DNA of 64,000 nt from Gymnothorax reevesii. Lineage: Eukaryota; Chordata; Actinopteri; Anguilliformes; Muraenidae. Both the position numbers and the translations under genes were made by a program. The stretch is from the NCBI GenBank assembly GCA_029721435.1, contig CM056582.1:39576611-39640610 (forward strand), read 5' to 3'. A model generated the notes under the pieces. That model worked only from the letters and a program-made list of their open reading frames with translations, ran no database searches and had not been told where the DNA came from. Shown piece after piece: positions 32,775 through 44,145 of the stretch (the stretch's first letter is position 1; the number at the start of each line of letters is the position of its first letter).

Positions 32775-34371
32775 CAAAACCCAAAACCAGTGAAGTTGGC
32801 ACGTTGTGTAAATCGTAAATAAAAACAGAATACAATGATTTGCAAATCCTTTTCAACCGATATTCAATTGAATACACTGCAAAGACAAGTTAATTAATGT
32901 TCGAACAGGTAAACTTTGTAATTTCTTGCAAATATTAGCTCATTTGGAGTTTGATGCCTGCAACATGCTTCAAAAAAGCTGGCACAAGTGGCAAAAAAGA
33001 CTGAGAGAGTTGAGGAATGCTCATCAAACACTTATTTGGAACATCCCACATGTGAACGGGCTAATCGGGAACAGGTGGGTGCCATGATTGGGTGTAAAAG
33101 CAGCTTCCCTGAAATGCTCAGTCATTCACATACAAGGATGGGGCAAGGGTCACCACTTAGTGAAAAAACGCGTGAACTGATTGTTGAACAGTTTAAAAAC
33201 AACATTCCTCAACGAGCTATTGCAAGAAATTTAGGGATTCCATCATCTACGGTCCGTAATATCGTCAAAAGGTTCAGGGAATCTGGAGAAATCACTGCAC
33301 GTAAGCGACAAGGCCGAAAACCAACATTGATTGCCCGTGACCTTCGATCCCTCAGGCGGTACTGCATCAGTGTGTCAAGGACATCACCACATGGGCTCAG
33401 AGCACCTCAGAAAACCACTGTGAGTTAATACAGTTCGTCGCTACATCTGCAAGTGCAAGTAAAAACTCTACAATGCAAAGCAAAAGCCATTTATCAACAG
33501 CACCCAGAAACGCCGCCGGCTTCGCTGGGCCCAAGCTCATCTAAGATGGACTGATGCAAAGTGGAAAAGTGTTCTGTGGTCTGACGAGTCCACATTTCAA
33601 ATTATTTTTGGAAACTGTGGACGTGGTGTCCTCTGGACCAAAGAGGAAAAGAACCATCCGGACTGTTATAGGCGCAGAGTTCAAAAGCTAGCATCTGTGA
33701 TGGTATGGGGGTGTATAAGTGCCCAAGGCATGGGCAACTTACACATATGTGAAGGCACCATTAACACTGAATAGTACATACAGGTTTTGGAGCAACATAT
33801 GTTGCCATCCAAGCAACGTCTTTTTCATGAACGCCCCTGCTTATTTCAGCAAGACAATGCCAAGCCACATTCTGCACGTGTTACAACAGCATGGCTCCGT
33901 AGTAAAAGAGTGCGGGCACTAGACTGGCCTGCTTGTAGTCCAGACCTGTCTCCCATTGAAAATGTGTGGCGCATTATGAAGTGTAAAATACGACAACGGG
34001 GACCCCGGACTGTTGAACAACTTAAGCTGTACATCAAGCAAGAATGGGAAAGAGTTCCACCTGACAAGCTTCAAAAATTGGTCTCCTCAGTTCCCACACG
34101 TTTACTAAGTGTCGTTAAAAGGAAAGGCGATGTAACACAGTGGTAAAAAGGCCCTTGTGCCAACTTTTTTGCAATGTGTTGCTGCCTTTAAACTCTAAGT
34201 TAATGATTATTTGCAAAAAAAAAAAAGAAAAGTTTCTCTGTTTGAACATTAAACATCTTGTCTTTGCAGTGTATTCAATTGAATATAAGTTGAAAAGGAT
34301 TTGCAAATCATTGTATTCTGTTTTTATCTATGATTTACATAACGTGCCAACTTCACTGGTTTTGGGTTTTG
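32775..34371 (+). mobile_element. Tc1-like transposon, full length (copy A)
   Basis: Ends CAAAACCCAAAACCAGTGAA and TTCACTGGTTTTGGGTTTTG, flanked by TA (32773-32774; 34372-34373). Length 1,597 bp. Same family as copy B at 41978. Confidence 0.92.
33138..34146 (+). pseudogene. Tc1 transposase, disrupted (copy A)
   Basis: The start is taken at MGQGSPLSEKTRELIVEQF (33138). The paired-like DNA-binding part follows (RAIARNLGIPSSTVRNIVKR, then a GRKP AT-hook-like motif). The frame is broken around 33370-33425. The catalytic region reads WSDESTFQ near 33577-33600, FQQDNAKPHSARV near 33850-33880 and DLSPIENVWRIMK near 33946-33980, so all three catalytic acids are recognisable, with TQW and a stop at 34146. 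Inactive because of stops and frameshifts. Confidence 0.88.
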
Positions 34372-34757
34372 TAATAGCCAAGTAAATAAAACATGATGCC
34401 TCCATCCTCTCCTTTTATGCCAGGCATCGATTTTACGTGACAATAGCAACATGAAGAGACCAAATGTGAAATGAATGAGCAATTAATGTGAACATGCCCC
34501 CAGTTTTAAGCAAGACTACAAAAGCAGGATCAAGATGAGGGTTTTATGTAGTAATTGATCTTGGGGTCAAAAATGACCCAAACAACACAATGCTTACATG
34601 TATAGAATATAAAATAAATTTTTTTCGTGAAATTCATGTTTTACCCGTCAAGTTAAGAAAAAAGTCTGGCTGAATAAAGTATATACCTGTAGAGACATTT
34701 AGAGACATTGAACAGTGAGTCGGGTCAAATTTACCCAGCACATAGCGGGAGGGTTAA

Positions 34758-36180
34758 GATAGTAGACCATCGACCGTAGACATAGACGTTGCATATTCTG
34801 TTGCAACTTTTATTGAATTTTCCTACTTTTGAATCTATCAAAAGCACAACTCCGAGTCAAAGGTTGATCCAACAGATTGCTCTGCCTATCAACAAATTCG
34901 GTGATTTAATTTTTAATGAGTATCTTTGGTGTTAATTAATAAATTTAATTGAATAAATTTGTATTACATGATGGATAAGTGAGGGGTTTGAACAGCTGAA
35001 GCTCTTGTGTTCAGTATTCAGAGTGCCGGACGTTAAGTGAGGGTGTTTAACTGTTAAAACTGCTGGATTCGGACATTGCGCATAATTCAAGTGAACTTCA
35101 CTTCTCCAACACACAAATTGCAATAACTTTTTGAAATAATTGTTTTTTGTTTTTTTTTTTCATTTCATTTTAAATTGTGAACTGAAGCCCCTTTTTTCAA
35201 CAGCCATTCCTCTAGTTTATTGACAGCACACTGTGTCACCTCATCCTGATGGAGTGATGCTAGTCTGCCAATTTTAAACCAGAGGACCCATCTTCTTGTC
35301 AGTTTTTTTTTTTTTTTGAGGGCAAGTTGAAGCCATAATCCGTACATGAGATCGCCAAAGAAACTTCACATTTCAAATGAGGATGTCAGTCATGTCTGTC
35401 ATTTGGTCATAGACAGAGTGAAAAATAGTAGTCAGCTGCAAATATGGCTTGACCCCAAAGAAATTCTAACAAAAGGTTTCTCAGTGGTTTTCAGTGGTAT
35501 CAGATGTACTTAAAAACATACTAAATTGAGACAGTGCAATTTAGACAAGTCCAAGGGATTCATAGACCCAGAAAACATGGGGTGAGACACCAAGATTACT
35601 TGGCTCGGTCAAATAATGAGGGAGTTAGGATATTTTAAGGGCTTCCTGCCCATCTTGGACACCATCTTGAAAATTACACTTTTCTAGTGCTCAAACATTG
35701 GTCAACTTTTAGTATGTTATTAAGGACAGCTAATACCATAAAAACAGCTGAGAAACCTTCTGTTAGAATTTTTTTAGGATTATGTGTTCTTTATATATAC
35801 AGCCACCTATAGGTCTAATGAGAAGACAAAAAGATGCGAAAGGCTGAGCTGCACAACTGTGCGACAAAAAGCACAGCATTTACATTTAGAAAATACATAC
35901 ATAGGGCTATATATACAATGTGTAAACAGTGTTGTATCAATCATTTTAAAAAAGATTTCAAAATGTAAAATTTGCAAAGGAATTCAGTGAGTTAACACAA
36001 TATTATTACTAGTCCAAAATGCCACTTCCTTGCAATCTGAAATCCTGCAGAGATTACCATATTTTCTCACGTGAAGTACAAAAATAGCACCAAGGGTCCT
36101 GTAGCTTACTGGCAAGCGATCTTTTAGAGATTATACAAGTTACATCAATTTCATGAGAAGTTTGACCCTTAAATCATTGA
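34758..36180. other. No recognised gene
   Basis: AT-rich. A minus-strand frame at 35165-35347 reads QDEVTQCAVNKLEEWLLKKG, protein-like but unrecognised, perhaps a scrap of a TE protein. Confidence 0.3.
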
Positions 36181-36187
36181 AGGTCAA

Positions 36188-36665
36188 TGGCAAGGTCACT
36201 AAATAAAAGTTTATATATATTTATAAGACTCCTGTAATACAAACACAATCCCAAGCTTTGAAGCAGTTTTGGTGATACAACTAACTCTAAATTTATTATG
36301 TCAATCGTGAATTTTAAAGGTCAGAGAAGGTGAAGTTGAGGTCACTAAATGGACTGCATATACGACTTTCTAAATATCTCTAATAAAAACCTTGGTTCTA
36401 TGTGAGGCTATTTTGTTGATACAAGTAATTGTAATTTCACTATGTGGAGTTGAATGTCACCAAATGAAAATTCATATGTGACTTCCTAGATGTCTGTATC
36501 GCAAACCTCGGCTCCATCTGTGACCATTTTAGCGATGCAAGTCATTGAATTTTCACAAGGTCACATTTGACCTTCGAAGGTCAATTTGAAGGTCACCAAA
36601 GGAGAGTTCCTATATGTCTTCCTATATGTCTCTAATACAAACCTACACTCTATGTCTAACGATTC
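36188..36665. repeat. Degenerate tandem array, unit about 115-146 bp
   Basis: The phrase AGGTCACTAAATGAAAGTTC-like recurs at about 36193, 36339, 36455 and 36591, each followed by a TATATGTCTCTAATACAAACC-like phrase. Unit length varies by insertion or deletion. Four copies can be seen. Confidence 0.6.
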
Positions 36666-38039
36666 AGCTTCCACAGGGCATTTGGCCCATTCTCCATTAG
36701 ACCCAATGTTAAAGTACAGCACCCCCACTGGACCCACTTCCATCAATTCAATCAAAGTGGTGCTTGCACAGTACATTTGTGGTACCAAGGTAAGCTGATT
36801 GCCTGATTTAGAAAAAAAAAAAATATCTAGCAGTTTCTGAGAAATAAATTCTTAAAATTTCTAAGTCCTATCTTTAACATTGGGGATAAAATTTTAATGG
36901 CCCGAAAAACAGACAAAAATGATTAAATGAAAAATCTGAAAAAAAAAAAAAGTATGTAGTATAGTGTAATAGTAGTAGTATGTAATGGCAAATTTACACA
37001 AAAATTCATCAGGCTAAAAAAAAAAGAAAAAAATATTCTGTATGATGAACAACAGACCCCAAACCACGACAATCATAATGGATTTTAACTAATTCCCTAC
37101 GGAATACTTTTATATAAAATTGTCCATTTGTACGGAATGCTTTCCCCTAAAATTACTTAATATGAAGTATTGAAGTACAGGTGGCCCATGACCGCAATTG
37201 TCAACTGATTTCGTGTTTTCATCGGACTGCGAATGGTCATCCATGCCGCTGGCACCGGCTTACCCTAGGGAATGGAGGAATTCGCCGCGCCGTAGCAGTG
37301 GCTTGCCGTAAGGAATGAGTTAAGCAAACTATCTTAATGACAATGACATGAATTAATGACATTAATTTGTAATTTCTTTGACCTGTTTTTATAACTTTGG
37401 ATACAATATGTAATATTTTCATACTAGTACTTTTCCTTGTGCTTGTTCATTGTGTTATTGAGTGTGTGTTCTCATATGCCTGCATAGGTATTTATAGGTT
37501 GTTGGTCCATTGCAGTGGAGTTGATAGGTTTTGCTTCATATAGTGTTCTATTGCTTCTGCTCTCCTGCTCAGGTACCATAGATGAAAACAAGCTGGTTGT
37601 TGAAATCTGGTAAAAAAAAAATCATTTCTCTATTATATGCAGCTTTGTACATGCTCCCTAATATAAATAAATCTAATAAACTAAACTAAACTAATCATCT
37701 TTCCTTTCTTCATGATACAAGCAAAACAACGCCAAACTTTATGGAGCCGATTTTCTGTTACCCTGCCACTGCAGTAGACTTTTGTGAAGTGTAAGTGATA
37801 AAGGAATATACAAGTGCATTTCACACAGGAAAAAGGTCCATTTTTAACCAATCATCACAAGTGCTCTCAAGCAAGTCAGGCATCAACAATTTCATTTGCA
37901 ACCTTCCACCTTGTCAACATCAGCTTGCTTTAGTAACGACTTTCTTTCTTAGTTGGATGTTTTTTCGTGGTGTTGCACAAGTGTGTGAATGTGTGTGTGC
38001 GTGTATGTTGGTGTGTTTATGAGAGTGAGACCAACTTAC
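36666..38039. other. No recognised gene
   Basis: AT-rich spacer with A-runs at about 36812, 36938, 37015. No convincing exon. An intron for the exon at 38040-38168 would begin here on the minus strand. Confidence 0.35.
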
Positions 38040-38168
38040 AAAGCTGCGGGAGACTACTACGTGTTGATGCTGTGTTCCAATGGCTGTTCCGCTCAGACTG
38101 CGAGTGACACTGCCCAGGTACTCGGCACTATTTGGCTCCTCCCCCCTGGGCGCCCAGTCTGACACCAC
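38040..38168 (-). CDS. Internal exon of an unidentified host-like gene
   Basis: Minus strand. A pyrimidine-rich acceptor (TTCTTTGTGTCCCAG) precedes base 38168 and a strong donor (GTAAGT) starts at 38039. The 129-nt exon is open only in one frame (43 codons, phase 0 at both ends) and reads VVSDWAPRGEEPNSAEYLGS, then a Ser/Thr-rich part and QHQHVVVSRSF. I do not recognise the family. A balanced composition, good splice sites at both ends and stops in the other two frames support a real exon. It lies downstream of the terminal exon of the proline-rich gene, so it probably belongs to another minus-strand gene. Confidence 0.5.
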
Positions 38169-38599
38169 CTGGGACACAAAGAAGCAGGTCATCAGAGTCA
38201 TCAAACACAACCCTTGATGCTTTGATACACTAGAAACAGCAGGAGGCTTCACTGGAGAGGAATGTTCAACTTAGCACTACAATGTCCTAGTTTTGGCGTC
38301 ACAAACTGAGTAATAACTACAATGTAAAGTTTGTGATCAAACTTTGAGTTGGTAAGACAAAGCCAGAAGTTTATCATAAGAATGATACTAACCTTTCAAA
38401 CAATGCAATCTCCAACCCTCAACAACAGACAGTTCAATAATAATGAAGGGTAAAAGCTGAGACAATCAGGAAGGGGGGCGGGGCTTTGTCAATTAATTGA
38501 TTCTTTCCTTTTTTTTTGCCTTTGTGCCTTGCAGTCTGGCTGAAGACTTCCACCTGGCATCAGGCGCCGCATTGCAGAGCAGCAGTGACCACAATGACT

Positions 38600-38870
38600 C
38601 GGGTCCAATCCCCGGTCGTACCAGTGCCGGCAGTGGTCAGTAACCTTTACAGTGCAGCGCACTTTTGGCTTCATGCAGCAGGGAAATAAATTTTGAGGGA
38701 ATGCCGGATTGGGATTATACAAGTACAACATTGTTTGCTGCTTAAGCGCATCCTGTTGGCCAGCCGGGCACTCCTCAGTAAAATTCTATGCTTACACGTT
38801 AAGGTGTCCTCTGCCCTCATTCTGAACTTGAAGTTTCAAGCTGTGAGTATAAATAGAAGCAGCGACTGAG
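38600..38870. repeat. Left arm of a diverged inverted repeat pair
   Basis: Matches the complement of about 41240-41470: shared phrases include a CTGGCCAACAGGA-type motif, AATAAATT...GGGA, and CTGAACTTG...AAG...TTC. Arms of about 230-270 bp, moderately diverged, lie 2.4 kb apart. It includes TATAAATAG near 38847. Nature unknown. Confidence 0.45.
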
Positions 38871-41239
38871 AGGTGCGTGCTTCGGAGAAGAGCCGCGAAC
38901 TGTCTCACTCTCCTGAGATGGCAACATGGGGTCGCATATGAGCAGTCTTGTGTACATAGTTAGTTAATTGGACATTTCAGATTCAGGTGGGATTGAAGAT
39001 GCCAAATTATAATACAAAAAAGCGATTAGTAATTCTCAAATCACATTTAACCTGTATTCACTTTAAAAAGAACAAAATTATAAATAAATTCAGTAAGGAC
39101 ACTCATGTCAGACTTAACCATTTATAACAGGATGACCTGCATTTGAGTTTAGCAGGGACTGTGCTCAAGTGATGCTCTGGAAAAATCTGAGCAAGCATGA
39201 CACAGATAGTCCGTGAGATGACAAACCCCCAAACCTGCGCTCCCAGGGTCTCCTTTTAACCCCTTTGTGCAGATATAGACGTCAACTTCTATGGAACTGC
39301 AAATTTAAGCACGCAGTTACAGTACTCGATCACTAGATGGCACCCCTGGATCAATTATTGAATATTCCCAAGCAAGTAGAGTTCAAATGCGGTTCAGAAT
39401 ATGGAGAAGTTCACTCCAATCCATGTTTTTTAACGATTGCATGAATTAAACTCCTCAGCTAAGCCTGATGTGCAAACTGGTCAATATCCTTGCCCATAAT
39501 ATCTACCCAGCAGTTGAAAAAAATGATCTCTTGTGACAGAAAAAATTGTAGTCCTCTGTAGCAACCACTTTAGCTGCAGTGAACCAACGGTATTCCAATT
39601 ACTGGTTTAGAAAAATCAGTTTTCTGAAGCAAAAAATTCAACGTGGTATTGATTCTCTCACATTCTACTGTCAATTACAGTCAGCACAAAAAAACATGTG
39701 CAGTTGCCTACTGTGGATTTACGTGTAGATTCCTTCATTGACAAATTCATTGTTTCCTAATATCCACCCAAGTACTGGTGTTGATAGCCAATCACTCAAT
39801 TACACGCTTCGGCTCTCCTGCTTAACTACACAGTTGTAGTTCACGCCATCGTGAAACTTCCCCGGTAACAATGTATTGATTGGGTAGTTTCTTATCCATT
39901 TCTCGAGTGTTTAAACCTTCCACAGTAATTGAAAGACATTGATTTGAAAAACATAAGAGCATACAAGCCAATGCGTATAAGCAAGCTAGGTTGTATCTGT
40001 TCAATGTTGAGTACGATTGCGCAGCTGAAAATGACGCGATTAATAGAAAAAAAGAGTCCCTTTACCAGCCTGAAGTGTTCAGTTACATTTAACGGATTTA
40101 AATAAGGTATGGACATAGTCAATGGTAATTATTTTGAGGAAACAGGACCGGAGGGGTTCCTTCTACTGGATACATCGGTCTCTGGAGGAGGGGTTCATGA
40201 ATAAGGTTAGGCTGCTACTTTTGCTTTTTGTTTTGGAGTGTATACCTTATTCAACAAAATAGAATGCCGAGGTTTTTTTTCCATGTTTAGAACGTAAACT
40301 GGACATGCATTTCGGTGGATCCCCTGGTATGTTCATTGAACCTTTCGGTTGAATCTAGGGAGGCATATATTGTTTGATTTTTTCCCTGATAGTGGAATGA
40401 CTGTTCTGATAAAATAAGGTATATTTCAGAAATCAGATATCACTGAGTTAGTGAGTTGTACTTGTTCCTTATAAGTGATGAAATAAAGTTGTGAGCTCGG
40501 AAATGGGAACTGCCAGCTTTCATTGCAGAGTGAATGTTCTGACCGTTTAATCAACAGTTTATTTCATGAGTATGTGTGCTGGCTTGGGGGACTTTGAAGA
40601 AAAATGGACAAAACTCTAAACTTTATTATGGAGAAAGGACATGTTTTGTGTTTGGAGAAGTTACTAGCAACCACTAATGTTCAACTGCACTGACATTGAT
40701 AAATTCATGCTTAATCTCAACCAGAAAATTATTAGTTCATATTAAATTTCATGCCTCAAAACTTTATTTGTGTTAAATATATGATTATTTTATGATCTGA
40801 CAGTGCACCATTTTGAGGGATCTCAGACTTTGGGGAGCCATCTGGATTGCTGTCAAATTCGGCTCATAGATAGTAGGTGATCTAGACTGCAATGTTCCAG
40901 ATAAATTATACTTGTGGTCAAGGTGTTTATGATCCCAGAAATGTATAGATTTTAGCCCCAGCAATTTTTCAATTCTCAGTATTTTTTTTTTTAAGTATGC
41001 AATTTCAATGTTAAATTTTCATGAAGATTTTTTGTGTTTGCAGCCCCTTTTCTCTACCAAAATGAGGGAAAAAAAACTGAAATACGAGAGGAGTCTAAAT
41101 GCTCCAAGTGACTAGACTCAGATCAGCCACTCCTTTCCTGTCTGTGAAGCTGCAATCCTGAATTATAAAGGCTTAAATAAGGTAACCCCCCAAATAGCCA
41201 GATTTGGCTTCTGTGCAAAGGGTTGAATGAAATCAAGGT
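38871..41239. other. Sequence between the inverted repeat arms; no gene recognised
   Basis: No open frame with motifs. AT-rich with many short repeats. May be the body of a non-autonomous element bounded by the two arms. Confidence 0.3.
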
Positions 41240-41470
41240 ATGAACGGAACTTGGCAAGTTCAGAAAGAGGGCGAAGGATACCCGAACATGGACAAGCTTA
41301 GAATTTTACAGATGAACATCCAGCTGGCCAACAGGAGGCACTTGAGCAATGAACAATGCTGCAATTCACCAATTACACACTAGCAGTCCCTCCCAATTTA
41401 TTTCCCTGTAGCGCGAAGCCCACTGTGCACTGCTCTGAAAAGGCTACTGACCCCTGCCGGCTGGTATGAC
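41240..41470. repeat. Right arm of the diverged inverted repeat pair
   Basis: Complementary partner of 38600-38870. Contains GGTTCAAACCC near 41474, which looks like a Pol III B box, but no A box or tRNA fold is visible, so I do not call a tRNA or SINE. Confidence 0.45.
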
Positions 41471-41752
41471 TAGGGTTCAAACCCCTGCTTGCTGTTTTTA
41501 TTTACATTTTACACATTGTCTCAATTCTTCTGCAATTGAGGTTGTAAGTCCCTTGAGGCTCAAATCGTATAGGTGCCGCTAACAGTAGTCAGGTACTGAA
41601 CAGCAGCATAATCAAATGTAGGCCTTTTCTTTTGTTTTCCATTGTTTTGCAATAACTGTGTTAGAGTTAAGTTCCTACAACAGACAATTCGATTGGATGA
41701 CCCCAGTTAAGTTTAGCAAATAAGCCAACAATAACTGGATGATGAGGATTTC

Positions 41753-41758
41753 ATTTAA
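41753..41758 (-). terminator. Polyadenylation signal ATTAAA (minus strand)
   Basis: ATTAAA reads on the minus strand about 115 bases after the stop codon of the proline-rich gene's last exon, a fitting distance for a short 3' UTR. Confidence 0.4.
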
Positions 41759-41873
41759 TAGTTTTAACTTCATTCTTTACAAGTTTCAATAGAAATCTTT
41801 AACATACAGATGACAGTGACAATGCTGTGACTTTCCTATGGAGATGGAAAAAGCTGTCTTTTGCATAAAGCTT

Positions 41874-43660
41874 TCAAGTTGTGACATAGTTGAGTCTGAC
41901 TTGAACATCATTAGATGGTGCTTCCACAGGAGAGGGCTGCTGGAGTGACCTGCATTCCACTTGTGTATGTGATTCTACAAAACCCAAAACCAGTGAAGTT
42001 GGCACGTTGTGTAAATCGTAAATAAAAACAGAATACAATGAATTGCAAATCCTTTTGAACCTATATTCAATTGAATACACTGCAAAGACAAGTTACTTAA
42101 TGTTCAAACAGGTAAACTTTGTAATTTTTTGCAAATATTAGCTCATTTGGAATTTGATGCCTGCAACATGTTTCAAAAAAGCTGGCACAAGTGGCAAAAA
42201 AGACTGAGAGAGTTGAGGAATGCTCATCAAACACTTATTTGAAACATCCCAGAGGTGAACGGGCTAATTGGGAACAGGTGGGTGCCATGATTGGGTATAA
42301 AAGCAGCTTCCCTGAAATGCTCAGTCATTCACAAACAAGGATGGGGCGAGGGTCACCACTTAGTGAACAAATGCGTGAGCTGATAGTCGAACAGTTTAAA
42401 AACAACATTCCTCAACGAGCTATTGCAAGAAATTTAGGAATTTCATCATCTATGGTCCGTAATATCGTCAAAAGGTTCAGAGAATCTGGAGAAATCACTG
42501 CACGTATGCAACAAGGCCGAAAACCAACATTGAATGCCCGTGACCTTCGATCCCTCTGGCGGTACTGCATCAAAAACCAACATCAGTGTGTAAAGGACAT
42601 CACCACATGGGCTCAGGAACACTTCAGAAAACCACTGTCAGTAACAACAGTTCGTCGCTACATCTGCAAGTGCAAGTTAAAACTCTACCATGCCAAGCGA
42701 AAGCCATTTATCAACAGCACCCAGAAACGCCGCGGGCTTCGCTGGGCCCCAGCTCATCTAAGATGAACTGATGCAAAGTGGAAAAGTGTTCTGTGGTCTG
42801 ACGAGTCCACATTTCAAATTGTTTTTGGAAACTGTGGACGTCGTGTCCTCCGGACGAAAGAGGAAAAGAACCATCCGGACTTGTTATAGGCGCAAAGTTC
42901 AAAAGCCAGCATCTGTGATGGTATGGGGGTGAATTAGTGCCCAAGGCATGGGCAACTTACACATATGTGAAGGCACCATTAATGCTGAAAGGTACATACA
43001 GGTTTTTGAGCAACATATGTTGCCATCCAAGCAACGTCTTTTTCATGGATGCCCCTGCTTATTTCAGCAAGACAATGCCAAGCCACATTCTGCACGTGTT
43101 ACAACAGCATGGCTCCGTAGTAAAAGAGTGCAGGTACTAGACTGGCCTGTCTGTAGTCCAGACCTGTCACCCATTGAAAATGTGTGGCGCATTATGAAGC
43201 GTAAAATACGATAATGGAGACCCCGGACTGTTGAACAACTTAAGCTGTACATCAAGCAAGAATGGGAAAGAATTCCACCTGAAAAGCTTCAAAAATTGGT
43301 CTCCTCAGTTCCCAAACGTTTACTGAGTGTCGTTCAAAGGAAAGGCGATGTAACACAGTGGTATAAAGGCCACTGTGCCAACTTCTTTGCAATGTGTTGC
43401 TGCCTTTAAATTCTAAGTTAATGATTATTTGCAAAAAAAAAAAAACTTTCTCAGTTTGAACATTAAACATCTTGTCTTTGCAGTGTGTTCAATTGAATAT
43501 AATTTGAAAAGGATTTGCAAATCAGTGTACTCTGTTTTTATCTACGATTTACATTACGTGCCAACTTCCCTGGTTTTGGGTTTTGTACAAAGATATGGTA
43601 TTTACAATGTGCTTCATCAGAAGAGACCTTTCGGTAATCCTTCCCTTTCGGATTCTGTAT
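41874..43660 (-). CDS. Terminal coding exon of proline-rich gene, interrupted by Tc1
   Basis: Minus strand, starting after acceptor TATCCTCGCAG. Codons from 43660 read IQNPKGKDYRKVSSDEAHCK and reach a GTA codon at 43586-43588, where the Tc1 (copy B, with its TA duplication) intervenes. After the Tc1 the same frame resumes at 41975 as ESHTQVECRSLQQPSPVEA and ends VRLNYVTT then TGA at 41874-41876. The coding part is 25 + 33 codons plus stop. The uninterrupted frame across the insertion point, the stop and the ATTAAA that follows argue for a real last exon. With the Tc1 in place the protein would instead end after 15 transposon-encoded residues (QNPKPGKLARNVNRR). Family not recognised. Confidence 0.5.
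41978..43585 (+). mobile_element. Tc1-like transposon, full length (copy B)
   Basis: Ends CAAAACCCAAAACCAGTGAA and TTCCCTGGTTTTGGGTTTTG, TA at 41976-41977 and 43586-43587. Length 1,608 bp. Closely related to copy A (same family, same orientation). Confidence 0.92.
42341..43366 (+). pseudogene. Tc1 transposase, nearly intact but with stops (copy B)
   Basis: MGRGSPLSEQMRELIVEQF starts a frame that stays open for 142 codons through the DNA-binding region (RAIARNLGISSSMVRNIVKR; QQGRKPTLNARDLRSLW) to the LRWAPAHLR phrase, where the usual Trp codon is TGA (42764-42766). Downstream the catalytic blocks WSDEST, FQQDNAKPHSARV and DLSPIENVWRIMKRKIR are all present, with a further TAA near 43212 and a one-base shift near 42880. 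Less decayed at the 5' half than copy A. Inactive as it stands. Confidence 0.88.
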
Positions 43661-43718
43661 CTGCGAGGATACAAACACGGTTAGACGTGGGTATGTGACC
43701 ATAAAAAGGAATACTCGC

Positions 43719-43849
43719 CTTGTGCTGGTAGTCAGCAGTGCTGGTGCAGCCCGGTGCTCTGTACATAGTCTTTTCGATTTCTGCTGTTGGTGTTCGAGAC
43801 CTACCGAGTAAGGCTGCCCCAGGAACATGGCTGTGTGCCATTGCTGGCC
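43719..43849 (-). CDS. Penultimate exon of the proline-rich gene
   Basis: Minus strand. A fine polypyrimidine acceptor (CTCTTCTTTGGTCTCTAAAG) precedes 43849. The frame that joins the upstream exon in phase 1 reads PAMAHSHVPGAALLGRSRTP, then TAEIEKTMYRAPGCTS and ADYQHK. Joining to the last exon requires an intron of only 58 bp with a GC donor (AAG|GCGAGT, at 43718), which is weak; another frame is open straight through to 43586 without an intron, so the exact 3' boundary is uncertain. Phase continuity with the exon at 51245-52164 is the main support. Confidence 0.45.
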
Positions 43850-44145
43850 CTTTAGAGACCAAAGAAGAGAAATGAAACCCGTTTAGCAATTTTTCAGGGA
43901 ACAATTTCATGGCTTACATTCTTCAGAAATGTCTGAACTGAGACAGTATAATCAAATAAGAACATTTATCCCATAAATTTTGAAAAATCTGCATGATAGA
44001 ACCCATGAGATACAGGTTTGGTATTACACAAGCGTAATTTTACCTTCTCTTGTCATAATTGGTCAGATTCTATTCATTGGAAAGCAGGGTAACATTAAAA
44101 ATCCTCCGGCTGGTAACCAGTGACCATCGCTAGCATTCGTATCAA
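43850..44145. other. Intronic spacer, nothing recognised
   Basis: AT-rich; on the minus strand it would be the 3' part of the intron between 51244 and 43850. Confidence 0.35.

Larger units (their letters stand above)
32629..34753. mobile_element. piggyBac-type MITE split by a Tc1
   Basis: TTAA at 32625-32628 and 34754-34757, the piggyBac target. Ends CCCACCTATTATGTTC and GCACATAGCGGGAGGG are imperfect inverted repeats close to the CCCTCCTATTATGTT type. Inside each end is a GGTCA-rich motif (GAGGTCACTTTCATCCCC at left; GGTCAAAAATGACCC and GGTCAAATTTACCC at right). Without the Tc1 the element is about 526 bp and non-coding. Confidence 0.6.

Noticed and set aside
31270..39610. Repeat shared between about 31270-31400 and 39480-39610
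   Set aside because: Only short phrases match by eye and gaps are frequent; too weak to list as a defined repeat without alignment.
38600..41470. LTR retrotransposon with these blocks as LTRs
   Set aside because: The blocks are inverted rather than direct repeats, and no gag or pol is present between them.
41460..41490. tRNA gene or tRNA-derived SINE (B-box-like GGTTCAAACCC)
   Set aside because: No A box at the right distance and no cloverleaf pairing could be seen.
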